Source: Novosphingobium sp. SG919 | GTDB lineage: Bacteria > Pseudomonadota > Alphaproteobacteria > Sphingomonadales > Sphingomonadaceae | Direction: 5' to 3' | Assembly (NCBI RefSeq): GCF_012932495.1 | Contig: NZ_JABCNG010000004.1 | Span: 372,001 to 436,000, forward strand | DNA: 64,000 nt | Shown: positions 41,598 through 50,501 of the stretch, piece by piece | Position numbering within the stretch: the first letter of the stretch is position 1 | Layout of the letters: each line of letters begins with the position of its first letter | Position numbers and translations under genes: made by a program | The notes under the pieces: generated by a model | What the model was told of the DNA's origin: nothing | Seen by the model: the letters and a program-made list of their open reading frames with translations, nothing else | Database searches by the model: none

Positions 41598-42323
41598 ATG
41601 AGCGGCGTGGTCGAGGCGAAGAACGCGCGGGTGCTCGTGGTGGATGATGATCCTGCCATCCGCGCCTTGTTGCACCACACCCTGGGCCAGGCCGGCTATG
41701 TGGTGAGCGAGGCCGCCAGCGCCGCCCAGGCACTGGACCAGCGGGCCGCCCAGGCGCCCGATCTGGCGCTGCTCGATCTGGGCCTGCCCGATCGCGACGG
41801 CCTGGAAATCCTGCCGCAACTGGTGGCCGCGGGCCTTGCCGTGGTGGTGCTTTCGGCACGCGATGCCACGGCGGAAAAGGTTGCCGCGCTCGATCTTGGC
41901 GCCAGCGACTATGTCACCAAGCCGTTCGATCCCGACGAAATCCTGGCCCGCGTGCGCACCGCCCTGCGCCACCGCGCGCGATTGGCCGGCGGCGCCGGGG
42001 CAGCAGGCGGCGCGTTGCTGCGCTTTGCCGATGTGGAGATCGACCTTGCCGCGCGGCAGGTGCGCAAAGCGGGCGTGGAAGTACACCTCGCGCCCAAGGA
42101 ATATGCGTTCCTGGCCGAACTGGCCGGCCATGCCGGGCGCGTGGTGACCCATGCGCAGCTCTTGCGCACGATCTGGGGGCCGGGCCATGAAACCGACGTG
42201 GAATACCTGCGCGTTGCCGCGCGTGGCATCCGGCGCAAGCTGGAAAGCGACCGGCCACCCGGCCAATCCGCCCTGCGCAACGAGCCAGGCATCGGCTATC
42301 GTCTTGATCTTGCGCGAGGATGA
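41598..42323 (+). CDS. kdpE: KdpE-like OmpR-family response regulator
   Basis: The 241-residue protein has a receiver domain with acidic pocket VVDDD (14-18), phospho-Asp in LLDLGLPDRDG and Lys in SDYVTKPFDPDE, then an OmpR-type winged helix with LAPKEYAFLAELAGHAGRVVTHAQLLRTIWG and the recognition part TDVEYLRVAARGIRRKLE ending GIGYRL. The close match to KdpE and the pairing with the KdpD-like kinase suggest control by potassium or envelope stress. With kup divergent and no kdpFABC in sight, kup is the obvious candidate target. Confidence 0.92.
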   Translation: MSGVVEAKNARVLVVDDDPAIRALLHHTLGQAGYVVSEAASAAQALDQRAAQAPDLALLDLGLPDRDGLEILPQLVAAGLAVVVLSARDATAEKVAALDLGASDYVTKPFDPDEILARVRTALRHRARLAGGAGAAGGALLRFADVEIDLAARQVRKAGVEVHLAPKEYAFLAELAGHAGRVVTHAQLLRTIWGPGHETDVEYLRVAARGIRRKLESDRPPGQSALRNEPGIGYRLDLARG

Positions 42324-42453
42324 CGCCGGGCTTCGCCCAAGCCACAGCGCCCCACCCGGATGTTTACGTGGCCATCGTTTAAGCTGCGTTTGAGCGTCGC
42401 GATGATAGCGCCGGACCCGTCTGTTCAGTCCACCGGAACCGGGGAAAGGTTGC

Positions 42454-44010
42454 ATGTTCAAAAGGCGCGTTGTCGTTCCGCTCGAGACCCGATTTGCGCA
42501 GGCCGTGCTCGAGCGGTCGCCCGACGGCTTCCTCTTGATGCAGAACGGTTACTTCACGTTGTGCAACGCGGCGGCCGAACGCGTCTATCAGCGCACCCGC
42601 CAGGAAATCATCGGGGCCACGCCGGGCTCGCTGGCGGCGCCGCGCCAGGCCGATGGCCGCCCCTCGGATGTCCATGTGGCCGAGCGGCTGGCCGAAGCCC
42701 AGCGCCAGGGCTTCTCGCGATTCGAATGGCTCAATCTCGATCGCCAGGGCCAGCCGCTGCGCATGCTGGTGACGCTTACCCCGGTGGAGATGGATGGCAG
42801 TGATGCGCTGATGATCCAGGTGCAGAGCCAGGCGGAAACCTCTGCGGTGGTCGATGCCCTGCGCGACGGGCTGGAGCGGCTTGCCGGCGGCGACCTCGAT
42901 TGCCGCCTGACGCGCGCCTTCCGCCAGGACTACGAATGCCTGCGCACGGCGTTCAATTCCGCCGTCGATGCGATGGCCGGCGCGATGCGATCGGTGGGCG
43001 GCATTGCCGAGCAGGTGTCCAACGGATCGGCCGAGATCCTGGCCGGATCGGAAGACCTTTCCACCCGCACCGAACAGCAGGCCGCAGCCGTTGAGGAAGC
43101 CGCTGCCGCGCTGCGCCAGATCAACGAAAGCGTGCAGAAGTCGGTGCAGGAAGCCGGCCACGCCAGCGCGATGGTGCAGACCACGCTGGACGAGGCACGA
43201 CAATCGGGCGAAGTGGTGGGACGCGCCATCGACGCCATGGCCGCGATCGAGAAATCCTCGCAGGAAATCGCCGAAATCGTTGGCGTGATCGACGCCATCG
43301 CGTTCCAGACCAATCTGCTTGCGCTCAACGCCGGGGTGGAAGCGGCCCGCGCCGGGGACGCCGGCAAGGGCTTTGCCGTGGTTGCGAGCGAAGTGCGGGC
43401 CTTGGCGCAGCGCGCTGGCGACGCCGCGCGCGACATCCGCGCCCGCATCGGCAGTTCCACCGAACAGGTTTCCAGCGGGGTGGGCCTGGTCACCGCCACC
43501 GGCGACGCGCTGGAGCGCATCGCCGCCAGCGTCAGCGAAATCAACGATGTCATGCGCCGGATCAGCGGCACCTCCACCCAGCAGGCCGAAACGCTGGGCC
43601 AGATCAACGCTACCGTGCGCGATGTGGATTCGATCACCCAGCAGAACGCTGCCATGGCCGAGGAAGCCACCGCCACGGCGCGCAACCTGGCCGATCAGGC
43701 CGGCGTGATGGCGCGCGAGTTGGGCAAGTTCCGCTTTGCCGCCGGGCAGGCGGCCCCCGCCCCCACCACGGCACCCCGCGCGCCCACGCCTGACCCAGTG
43801 CCCGCGCCGACCCCCGTGGCAGCGCCGGTTGCGGTGCCTGTCAGGGCGGCAGCCCCGCCGCCGTTGCCAACCCCCGTGCCGTCGGCCCCGCCGCCGGCGG
43901 CCGCCGCGCCGGTTGCGCCGCCCGCTGCGCCACCGCGTCCACGCCCGGCGCCCGCCCCGCGCAGCGCCGGCAATACCGCATTGTCGGAAGACGATTGGTC
44001 GGAGTTCTAA
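42454..44010 (+). CDS. Soluble methyl-accepting chemotaxis protein with PAS domain and Pro-rich tail
   Basis: The 518-residue protein has no membrane helix. A PAS-like sensor (about 15-130: SPDGFLLMQNGYFTLCNAAAERVYQRT) leads to a HAMP-like linker (DALRDGLERLAGGDLDCRL) and a signalling domain whose tip reads EIVGVIDAIAFQTNLLALNAGVEAARAGDAGKGFAVVASEVRALAQRA, the invariant hairpin that contacts CheA/CheW. After residue 425 comes an extended Pro/Ala tail of about 80 residues ending in EDDWSEF, an acidic-aromatic end like the CheR/CheB tethers of receptors. It senses an internal signal, perhaps redox through PAS. No che genes are nearby. Confidence 0.93.
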   Translation: MFKRRVVVPLETRFAQAVLERSPDGFLLMQNGYFTLCNAAAERVYQRTRQEIIGATPGSLAAPRQADGRPSDVHVAERLAEAQRQGFSRFEWLNLDRQGQPLRMLVTLTPVEMDGSDALMIQVQSQAETSAVVDALRDGLERLAGGDLDCRLTRAFRQDYECLRTAFNSAVDAMAGAMRSVGGIAEQVSNGSAEILAGSEDLSTRTEQQAAAVEEAAAALRQINESVQKSVQEAGHASAMVQTTLDEARQSGEVVGRAIDAMAAIEKSSQEIAEIVGVIDAIAFQTNLLALNAGVEAARAGDAGKGFAVVASEVRALAQRAGDAARDIRARIGSSTEQVSSGVGLVTATGDALERIAASVSEINDVMRRISGTSTQQAETLGQINATVRDVDSITQQNAAMAEEATATARNLADQAGVMARELGKFRFAAGQAAPAPTTAPRAPTPDPVPAPTPVAAPVAVPVRAAAPPPLPTPVPSAPPPAAAAPVAPPAAPPRPRPAPAPRSAGNTALSEDDWSEF

Positions 44011-44101
44011 GCGGCCTCGATCCGTCGCATCCCTGCCTGCCTAGGCGTCGTGTCTCGTTTGGAAGATAAACTTCTGCGACCCAGCGCCGGCAAATCCCTA
44101 T

Positions 44102-44127
44102 GGCGCCGCTAGACAAACAGCGGCGCC
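44102..44127 (+). promoter_or_regulatory. Stem-loop in the leader of the porin gene
   Basis: A perfect 9-bp stem GGCGCCGCT/AGCGGCGCC with an 8-base loop ends at the first base of the GGGGGG ribosome site of the porin gene (44128-44133). It could hinder ribosome entry or end read-through from the chemoreceptor gene upstream. Confidence 0.5.
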
Positions 44128-44139
44128 GGGGGGATGCTG

Positions 44140-45465
44140 ATGGTCAGGGCAATGTGTTGCATCGGATTGATCGCTTTCGCCGCGCCTGCATGGGCCGATG
44201 ACGGCGGGGGCTTCGTGCTATCCGGCACCGCGCGCTTGCGGTACGAGGCGATTGCCAATCAACCGCGCACCGGGTTCAACCAGAACGATGATCTGGTCAA
44301 TCTGCGCACCACGCTCATGGCCAAATACCAGTCCGGTCCATTCACCATCGGCGGGGAACTGTGGGACAGCCGCGTCTATGGCGGTGACAAGGGCACGCCG
44401 ATCACCACGGGCGAAGTCAATACGCTGGAACTGGTGCAGGCCTTCGTGGCGGTGAAGAGCGTGGTAGGGCACGCCAAGGTTTCCGTCCAGGCGGGGCGGT
44501 TCCTGCTCAACATCGGGTCGCGCCGCTTGGTGGCCGCTGACGAATATCGCAACACGACCAACGGCTACACCGGCTTGCGCGCCGATCTGGCCACCCGCAA
44601 CGGGATTACGGCAACAGCGATCTACGTCCTGCCGCAGCAGCGCCGGCCCGACGATCCGGCATCGCTACGGCGCAACGCCTTTGCCGTCGATCGCGAAGGA
44701 TTCGATCTGGTGCTGTGGGGCGGTGTGCTCGCCAAGGCGAAGGCGATCGGGCCGCTCACGGCCGAAGCCAGCTATTTTCACCTGGGTGAGCGCGACACGC
44801 CGGGCCATCCCACGCGCGATCGCGCGATCGACACGTATGGCGGCCGCCTGCTGCGCGAGCCGGCGGCGGGAAAACTCGATGGAGAGGTGGAGGCCTTTGC
44901 GCAATCGGGCCGGGTCAGCGCTTCGGTCGCGCCGGGTGCGGCGACATTGCCGGTTGCGGCCTGGTTCATCCACGCAGCGATGGGCTACAGCCTACATGAC
45001 GCTTGGAAAACGCGCGTTTCGGTGCAGTACGATCGCGCCAGCGGCGATGGCGCGCCCGGGACCTATCGCCACTTCGACACGCTCTATGGCATGCGCCGGG
45101 CAGACCTGGCGCCCGCCGGGCTTTATAACGCCGTCGGTCGGGCCAATGTCTCGACGCCCGGCATCAGGGTAGAGGTCGCCCCGTCGCCCCGGTGGGATGC
45201 CTTTGCCACGTATGAAGCCTTGTGGCTGGCATCGCGGACCGACAGTTTCTCGACAACGGGCGTGCGCGATGCTTCGGGCAGATCGGGCGGGTTTGCCGGC
45301 CACCAGTTGGACGGGCGTTTCCGCTGGTGGGTGCGCCCGGCCAAGTTGCGGTTCGAAATGGACGGGGTGTTGCTGATGAAGGGGCGGTTTCTGGAAGACG
45401 CGCCCAATGCACCGGCCCATGGCACCACGGCCTATGGCGCGCTCAACCTGACCGCTTCCTTTTAG
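44140..45465 (+). CDS. Alginate-export (AlgE-like) outer membrane porin family protein
   Basis: The protein of about 441 residues has a signal peptide (AFAAPAWADD, cleavage near residue 20) and alternating beta-strand sequence through to a C-terminal phenylalanine (LNLTASF), typical of outer membrane barrels. SGTARLRYEAIANQP..NQNDDLVNLRTTLMAKYQSGPFTIGGELWDSRVY and QAGRFLLNIGSRRLVAADEYRNT match the alginate_exp family (AlgE-like). In non-alginate producers such porins have unknown cargo. ATG 44140 has GGGGGG six bases before it; ATG 44134 is the alternative. Its stop codon TAG coincides with the first bases of an inverted-repeat element. Confidence 0.85.
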   Translation: MVRAMCCIGLIAFAAPAWADDGGGFVLSGTARLRYEAIANQPRTGFNQNDDLVNLRTTLMAKYQSGPFTIGGELWDSRVYGGDKGTPITTGEVNTLELVQAFVAVKSVVGHAKVSVQAGRFLLNIGSRRLVAADEYRNTTNGYTGLRADLATRNGITATAIYVLPQQRRPDDPASLRRNAFAVDREGFDLVLWGGVLAKAKAIGPLTAEASYFHLGERDTPGHPTRDRAIDTYGGRLLREPAAGKLDGEVEAFAQSGRVSASVAPGAATLPVAAWFIHAAMGYSLHDAWKTRVSVQYDRASGDGAPGTYRHFDTLYGMRRADLAPAGLYNAVGRANVSTPGIRVEVAPSPRWDAFATYEALWLASRTDSFSTTGVRDASGRSGGFAGHQLDGRFRWWVRPAKLRFEMDGVLLMKGRFLEDAPNAPAHGTTAYGALNLTASF

Positions 45466-45730
45466 GTCGTGAACTCATAAATGGCGCCCCCGAGGCGCCA
45501 AAATGGCGAACACATCGGGCCAAAGTGACCGCCGCGAAGGCTGGCAGCCTTTGCAAGGGCACTTTGGGCTGAGATGGAAGCCATTTTGGCGTCCCTTCGG
45601 GATTTGACCCAAAGGCCCCTTCGCAGCGTCGAAAGCACTTGAAATATGTAAGATATTCCTGCGCGCTTTCTCCTCGCGACGGGGCCTTTGGCCTCAAACC
45701 TCGGGGGCGCCATTTATGAGTTCACGACCT
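45464..45730. mobile_element. MITE-like element with 32-bp perfect terminal inverted repeats
   Basis: AGGTCGTGAACTCATAAATG.. at 45464-45495 and its exact reverse complement at 45699-45730 (ending ..GAGTTCACGACCT) are 32-bp perfect terminal inverted repeats of a 267-bp element. Inside, further inverted pairs exist: GCGCCAAAATGGC with GCCATTTTGGCG, GGCCAAAGTG with CACTTTGGGC, and CCAAAGGCCCC with GGGGCCTTTGG, so the whole can fold back. No transposase reading frame fits. I see no clear target duplication. It is probably a non-autonomous element or the internally deleted remnant of an insertion sequence. Confidence 0.82.
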
Positions 45731-45745
45731 GGGGCCCAAACCCGA

Positions 45746-47395
45746 TCAGGGCATTGCCGGGGTTTCGGGAACGCCGATCGTGGCCGCCGGAGCATGAGTG
45801 CCAGCAGCAGGGTCGCGCGTGGGGCGGGGGCGGGCGGGGCCTTCGACCAGCCCGTCCAGCGCGCGCACCGTTGCGGTGATCAGGGGGACGTCGGCCTTGC
45901 CGGCCACGCGCCAGGCGTCTTTTTCCGCATCGTGGCGCGGGGCATCGGGCAGCAGCCAAGTGGCATCGAGCGCGCCAAGCGCGGCCAGCACTTGCGCCTT
46001 GGCGATATAGGCGCCGGCAATGCCTTCGTTATAGGAACTGCGCGCCTGAAGCAGTTCGCGCGCCAGTTGCAGCACGTCGAGCGTGGTGAACATGCCCGCG
46101 CGTTCTTGCAGCACGGCGCCGTCATAGGCCTTTTGCGCAGATTCGACCGCTTTGGCGAGGTTGTCGATCGCGCTGGTCTGGGCTTGCCAGTCGTTCCAGG
46201 CGCTGGCGAGGGCCGCGCGGTTTTCACGCAAGGTGGCGTCCATCAGGCGCCAATCGGCATCGTTGGCCGCTTCGGCCGCGTGGATGCGCGCGGCGCGCTC
46301 TCCGCTGTCGAACAAGGGGCCCGAAAGGGTGACCACGCCCTTGATCTCGGTCTGGCGCAAGCTGTCGGAATAATTGGAAAAGCCGCTGGAATAGGGCAGC
46401 AGGGCGGCAGTGCCCTGGAAATCCACGCGCGGGCGCTGGTCGGCCTTGGCGCCTTCCACGCTGGCGCGCGAGGCACGCTCGCGTTCCTGCGCCGCCAGGA
46501 TCAACGGATTGTGTGCCTCGGCATAGGCATAGGCTTCTTCCAGCCCGGAAACGGGCAGTTGCAGCGCGGGTGGCGCGGCGAGATCGCCAGGGCGGGTGCC
46601 GATCATGCGGATGAAAGCAGCCTCCGCACTGCCGGCGTCACGCTGCGCGGCCAGCAGTTGCACGCGGCCCAGTTCCACCCGCGTTTCCACCTGCTGGATA
46701 TCGGTGGCTGTCACTTCATGCGCCTTGAGCCGGGCCTGGTTGTCGGTCAATTCACGGGTGAGAGCGGACAGGTTGTCGGCCGCGATGGCCACGGCCGCGC
46801 GGGTGCGGCGCAGGCCGACAAATGCGTCCACCGCGTCGAGCAAGGCCTGCTGCTCGGCCGAGTGCAGCACCGCGCGCTGGTAAGACGCCTGCGCCCGCGC
46901 GCCGCGCTCGTTGGCAAAGGAGCGGCCGAAACTGAACAGGGGTTGGGTCAGCACGGCCGTGGCGGTGGAGGTCCAGCCGCGGCGCCCGAGGTAAACCCCC
47001 TTGGCGATTTCGAAGCGATCCTTGGTCCAGCCATACGTCAGCGCGTAATCGAGCTTGGGACCATAGGCGGCGCGCGCCTGGGCCACGCCCCAATCGCTGC
47101 TTTGCGCGCTGCTGCGCTGGGCGAGCAGCGTGGGCGATGTCCAATAGGCATAGCGCAAGGCATCGGCGAGCGTGGTGACGGGCCGTCCCGCCGCGGCGCC
47201 CTCCACGATGTCGGCCGGCGTGTCGGCCGGCAATTCAGGTGCATAGGCGGGTGCGGCATCTTCGTCCTGCGTGGCATCCTGCGCGTGCGCGGCCGGCGTG
47301 GCAAGCAAGGCAAGAATCACCGCGGCTGATGCCGACGATCTGGGCAGGGCGCGCCGGCAATGAAGGCGCAGGTGGCGCAAGGCGTTGCGGCGCAT
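45746..47395 (-). CDS. Type I secretion outer membrane channel, TolC family
   Basis: The 549-residue protein has a signal peptide (about residues 1-38, ATPAAHAQD) and two repeated coiled-coil/beta units of the OEP family: TLADALRYAYWTSPTLLAQRS..WGVAQARAAYGPKLDYALTYG, VLTQPLFSFGRS, and in the second half GVVTLSGPLFDSGERAARIHAAEA. This is the TolC-type exit duct of type I secretion. ATG 47395 has GAGGGGG nine bases before it; a TTG lies six codons upstream. It follows the HlyD gene by 14 bases and is the last gene of the secretion operon. The inverted-repeat element starts 15 bases past its stop. Confidence 0.92.
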   Translation of the reverse strand: MRRNALRHLRLHCRRALPRSSASAAVILALLATPAAHAQDATQDEDAAPAYAPELPADTPADIVEGAAAGRPVTTLADALRYAYWTSPTLLAQRSSAQSSDWGVAQARAAYGPKLDYALTYGWTKDRFEIAKGVYLGRRGWTSTATAVLTQPLFSFGRSFANERGARAQASYQRAVLHSAEQQALLDAVDAFVGLRRTRAAVAIAADNLSALTRELTDNQARLKAHEVTATDIQQVETRVELGRVQLLAAQRDAGSAEAAFIRMIGTRPGDLAAPPALQLPVSGLEEAYAYAEAHNPLILAAQERERASRASVEGAKADQRPRVDFQGTAALLPYSSGFSNYSDSLRQTEIKGVVTLSGPLFDSGERAARIHAAEAANDADWRLMDATLRENRAALASAWNDWQAQTSAIDNLAKAVESAQKAYDGAVLQERAGMFTTLDVLQLARELLQARSSYNEGIAGAYIAKAQVLAALGALDATWLLPDAPRHDAEKDAWRVAGKADVPLITATVRALDGLVEGPARPRPTRDPAAGTHAPAATIGVPETPAMP

Positions 47396-47409
47396 GGCGA
47401 AATTCCCCC

Positions 47410-48762
47410 TCAATTGTCGCGGAAGGCGCGCATGAACTGGTCACGCAGCGGCTTGGTGACGTAGGACAGCAGCGAGCGGTTGCCGGTTTCGATATAGGTT
47501 TCGGCCGGCATGCCGCTGCGCAGTGCCAGCCCCTCGCGCTGGATCGCGCCCTGGTCCACTTCGATCCGCACGGTGTAATAGGCCTGGCGGGTTTCCTGGT
47601 TATCCGTCCGGTCGGTGGCGACATAGACCACGCGGCCGGGAATTTCCGGCGTGGCGGCACGGTTGAAGGCCGAGAAGCGTACCCGCGCGGCCTGGCCCAC
47701 GCGCACCTGATCGACATCGGTGGGGCTGATCGAGGCTTCGACCACCATCACATCGTGATCGGGCACGATTTCCATGATCGGTTCGGCCGGGCGCACCACA
47801 TCGCCGATCGCGGCAAAGGCGATCTTTTCGATCGTCCCGGAATAGGGCGCGCGGATTTCGCTGCGGTCCTTCTGGTCCGATGCGCTGACGTTGCGCAACT
47901 GCTGCTGGTTGAGGGAAGTGTTCACTTGCGCAAGATCGGTGCCGGCCTGCACGCGGCGGGTCTGCACGGTCTGGATCGATTGCTCCTGCGCTTCGGTAAT
48001 GCGGGCACGGGTCTGGGCGATCTGCGATTGCAACTGCGCCACCTGGCCATCGATATCCACGGCGGTGCGTTCCAGTTGGTTGAGCCGATTGATCGTGACA
48101 AGCTGCTTGTCCCACAGGTCGCGCACGCCCTGGCGTTCGGGTTCGATCAAGTGGCGCTGTTGGCGCAAGGCATCGATCTGCGCCTGAAGGCCGGTGATCT
48201 GCTGGTTGTATTGCACGACGCGTGCCGCAAGCTGGGCGCGCAACTGGCCCTCTTCGGTCTGGCGCATGGCGAACAGATGCTGTTCATCGGCCATGGCCTT
48301 GCGCGCGCTGGGATTGGCAGAGCCGGTCAGCTGGGGCGGGAACACCACCTGGCCCAGGCCGAGCCGTTCGGCCTCAAGCCGCGCCTTCTGCGCCAGCAAC
48401 TGTTCCACGGTGAGGTTGGAATAGGTGGCATCGGCGCCGGTCACGCGGTCATCCAGCCGCATCAGCAGTTCGCCCTGGCGCACATGCTGGCCGTTGATCA
48501 CGGCAATTGCCGTGATCACGCCGCCGGTGGGATGGGCTATGCGCTTGACCCGGCTTTCCACGCCCACCTGGCCTCCGCCGATCACCGCGCCACCGATCGG
48601 CACGATGGCGGCGAGGCCGAACAGCAGGACCATCAGGCCGGCCAGTGCGACGACCAGCCGCACCAAAAGACGCGGGGCATGGGGCTTGGGCTCGCCAGGC
48701 TCGTCAACCCACAGCGCGGGAAGAAGCTGCCGCACGGCATCGGGAGAAAGGGGCGCGTTCAT
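47410..48762 (-). CDS. Type I secretion membrane fusion protein, HlyD/PrtE family
   Basis: The 450-residue protein has a short cytoplasmic start, one membrane helix (about 34-58), a lipoyl-like barrel half (VESRVKRIAHPTGGVITAIAVINGQHVRQGELLMRLDD), a long coiled coil (about 120-290 with many Gln/Arg heptads) and the second half SEIRAPYSGTIEKIAFAAIGDVVRPAEPIMEIVP. This is the HlyD/PrtE adaptor that links the inner membrane ABC pump with the TolC channel. Its ATG overlaps the stop of the ABC gene by 4 bases. Confidence 0.94.
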   Translation of the reverse strand: MNAPLSPDAVRQLLPALWVDEPGEPKPHAPRLLVRLVVALAGLMVLLFGLAAIVPIGGAVIGGGQVGVESRVKRIAHPTGGVITAIAVINGQHVRQGELLMRLDDRVTGADATYSNLTVEQLLAQKARLEAERLGLGQVVFPPQLTGSANPSARKAMADEQHLFAMRQTEEGQLRAQLAARVVQYNQQITGLQAQIDALRQQRHLIEPERQGVRDLWDKQLVTINRLNQLERTAVDIDGQVAQLQSQIAQTRARITEAQEQSIQTVQTRRVQAGTDLAQVNTSLNQQQLRNVSASDQKDRSEIRAPYSGTIEKIAFAAIGDVVRPAEPIMEIVPDHDVMVVEASISPTDVDQVRVGQAARVRFSAFNRAATPEIPGRVVYVATDRTDNQETRQAYYTVRIEVDQGAIQREGLALRSGMPAETYIETGNRSLLSYVTKPLRDQFMRAFRDN

Positions 48763-50501
48763 CGTGCGGCCTCCTGGGCCAGGCGGCCGGGTGCGGGTGC
48801 GCCGGGCGCGGTGGCGCCATCGTTTGCCTGGAGCGTGCGCTGCATCACCGTGTCGCGCTCTCCAAAATCGACCAGGCGGCCGTTTTGCATCACGGCGACA
48901 TGGGTGATCGGGCCGAGCGTGGCGGGGCGATGGGTGATCATGATCACGATGCCGCCGCGCTGGCGCATTTCCAGCACCGCGCGGTTGAGCGCGGCGTCGC
49001 CGGTGGCATCGAGGTTGGAATTGGCCTCGTCCAGGATCAGCAGATGGGGATTGCCATAAAGCGCGCGGGCCAGGCCCACGCGCTGGCGCTGTCCGGCCGA
49101 AAGCTCGCTCGCGCCGGCCGAGACCTGTGTGTCATAGCCATCGGGCAGGGCCAGGATCGCCTCGTGCAGGCTGGCCGCGCGGGCGGCGGCCATCACCGCA
49201 TCGGACGTGGCGGCCGGATCGAACCGCGCGATGTTCTGGCCCACCGTGCCTTCGATCAGGTCCACCGTTTGCGGGACATAGCCAAAGGCGCTGCCCAGCG
49301 CTTCGGCATCCCACTGATCCAGCGTGGCGCCGTCCAGGCGAACCTCCCCGCGGTTGGGCTTCCATATCCCGAGGATGCCACGCACCAGGGAAGTCTTGCC
49401 CGCCGCGCTGGGGCCGATCACGGCAAGCGCCTGACCGGGTTGCACCGACAGCGACACGCCCTGCACGGTAAACCGCTGGGTTCCTGGCGGCGCCACCCAC
49501 AGATCGCGCAACGCCAGTTCGCCGCGGGGGCGATCGAGCGTCACCTGCCGTTCGGGCGGGCGGCGGAACGTGGTGATGGCCTGGACGATACGGGTCCAGC
49601 CGCTGCGCGCGGCAACCAGGCCTTTCCAGTTAGCGATGGCCGAATCGACCGGCGCCAGGGCGCGGCCCGACAGCACCGAGGACGCCAGGATCACGCCGCC
49701 ACTGGCCTTGTCATCGATGACGAGCAGCGCGCCCACCGTGAGGATGATCGATTGCAGCAACATGCGGAACGTGCGGCTGGCGCCGCCCAGGCGCGAGACG
49801 GTGCGCGCCAGGGCCGATTGTGCCGCGATGAACTGGCTTTCCCAGCCCGAGGTGCGGGCCACCAAGCGGTCCTGCATGCCCATGGCAAAGGCGGATTCGG
49901 CAAAGCGGATTTCCGAGAGGGTGGCTGCGCTGCGTTGCCCGGTGATCATCGCCAATTCGCGCGAGGCGGTTTGGGTGCGGCGGTTGGACATGAGGGCCAG
50001 CACCGCCATGACCAGCACGCCGGCCAATGCGGTAAGGCCCAGCCACCAGTGCAGCGCGGCCAGCACGATCAGGAACATGATCACCCAGGGCAGGTCGATC
50101 AGCGCGACCGGTCCGGCCCCGGCCAGGAAAGTGTGGACCGAATCGAGATCGCGCGCGAACTGGAGGCCATCGCCCTTTTCGGCCCCGGCGCGCAGCGGGC
50201 GCGAAACGGTGGCATAGTGCACCGCGCCAAACAGGTCATCGTGCACGCCATTGGCAACGCCCAGCAGCGCCTCTGCCCGGATTGCCTCGAAAACCGCTTG
50301 AAATACGTAGATCAGCACGAGCATCACGAAGAGCCCCACCAGGGTGGGGATGCTGCGGCTGGGCAAAACCGAGTCGTAGACCAGCATCATGTAGCCCGAT
50401 CCGGCAAAGACCAGGACATTGAGCAGCAGGCTGGCCACCGCCACCAGCGCGAGATTTCCGCGATACCTGCGCAGGAAAAGGCGCAGCATTTGCCGATCCA
50501 C
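48759..50501 (-). CDS. Type I secretion ABC transporter, PrtD/LapB-like
   Basis: The protein of about 580 residues has an N-terminal membrane domain with six helices (about 12-300) and an ATPase domain with Walker A GPSAAGKTS, Q-loop YVPQTVDLIEGTVGQNIARF, signature LSAGQRQRVGLARAL, Walker B LLILDEANSNLD and H-loop THRPATL. It lacks an N-terminal C39 peptidase or peptidase-like domain, so substrates would be RTX-type proteins with a C-terminal signal, as for PrtD. The start is uncertain; I chose GTG 50501 with TTGGGGGTG upstream, while ATG 50489 is another choice. It is first in the ABC-HlyD-TolC operon. Confidence 0.92.
   Translation of the reverse strand: MDRQMLRLFLRRYRGNLALVAVASLLLNVLVFAGSGYMMLVYDSVLPSRSIPTLVGLFVMLVLIYVFQAVFEAIRAEALLGVANGVHDDLFGAVHYATVSRPLRAGAEKGDGLQFARDLDSVHTFLAGAGPVALIDLPWVIMFLIVLAALHWWLGLTALAGVLVMAVLALMSNRRTQTASRELAMITGQRSAATLSEIRFAESAFAMGMQDRLVARTSGWESQFIAAQSALARTVSRLGGASRTFRMLLQSIILTVGALLVIDDKASGGVILASSVLSGRALAPVDSAIANWKGLVAARSGWTRIVQAITTFRRPPERQVTLDRPRGELALRDLWVAPPGTQRFTVQGVSLSVQPGQALAVIGPSAAGKTSLVRGILGIWKPNRGEVRLDGATLDQWDAEALGSAFGYVPQTVDLIEGTVGQNIARFDPAATSDAVMAAARAASLHEAILALPDGYDTQVSAGASELSAGQRQRVGLARALYGNPHLLILDEANSNLDATGDAALNRAVLEMRQRGGIVIMITHRPATLGPITHVAVMQNGRLVDFGERDTVMQRTLQANDGATAPGAPAPGRLAQEAAR

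Noticed and set aside
39960..42461. An 833-codon minus-strand frame opposite the KdpDE-like genes
   Set aside because: It crosses two well-defined regulator genes and has Gln/His/Arg-rich sequence without a domain.
45443..45713. Minus-strand frames of 83-84 codons inside the inverted-repeat element
   Set aside because: They run through the terminal repeats themselves and show no transposase motif (no DDE pattern, no helix-turn-helix), so they were not called as genes.
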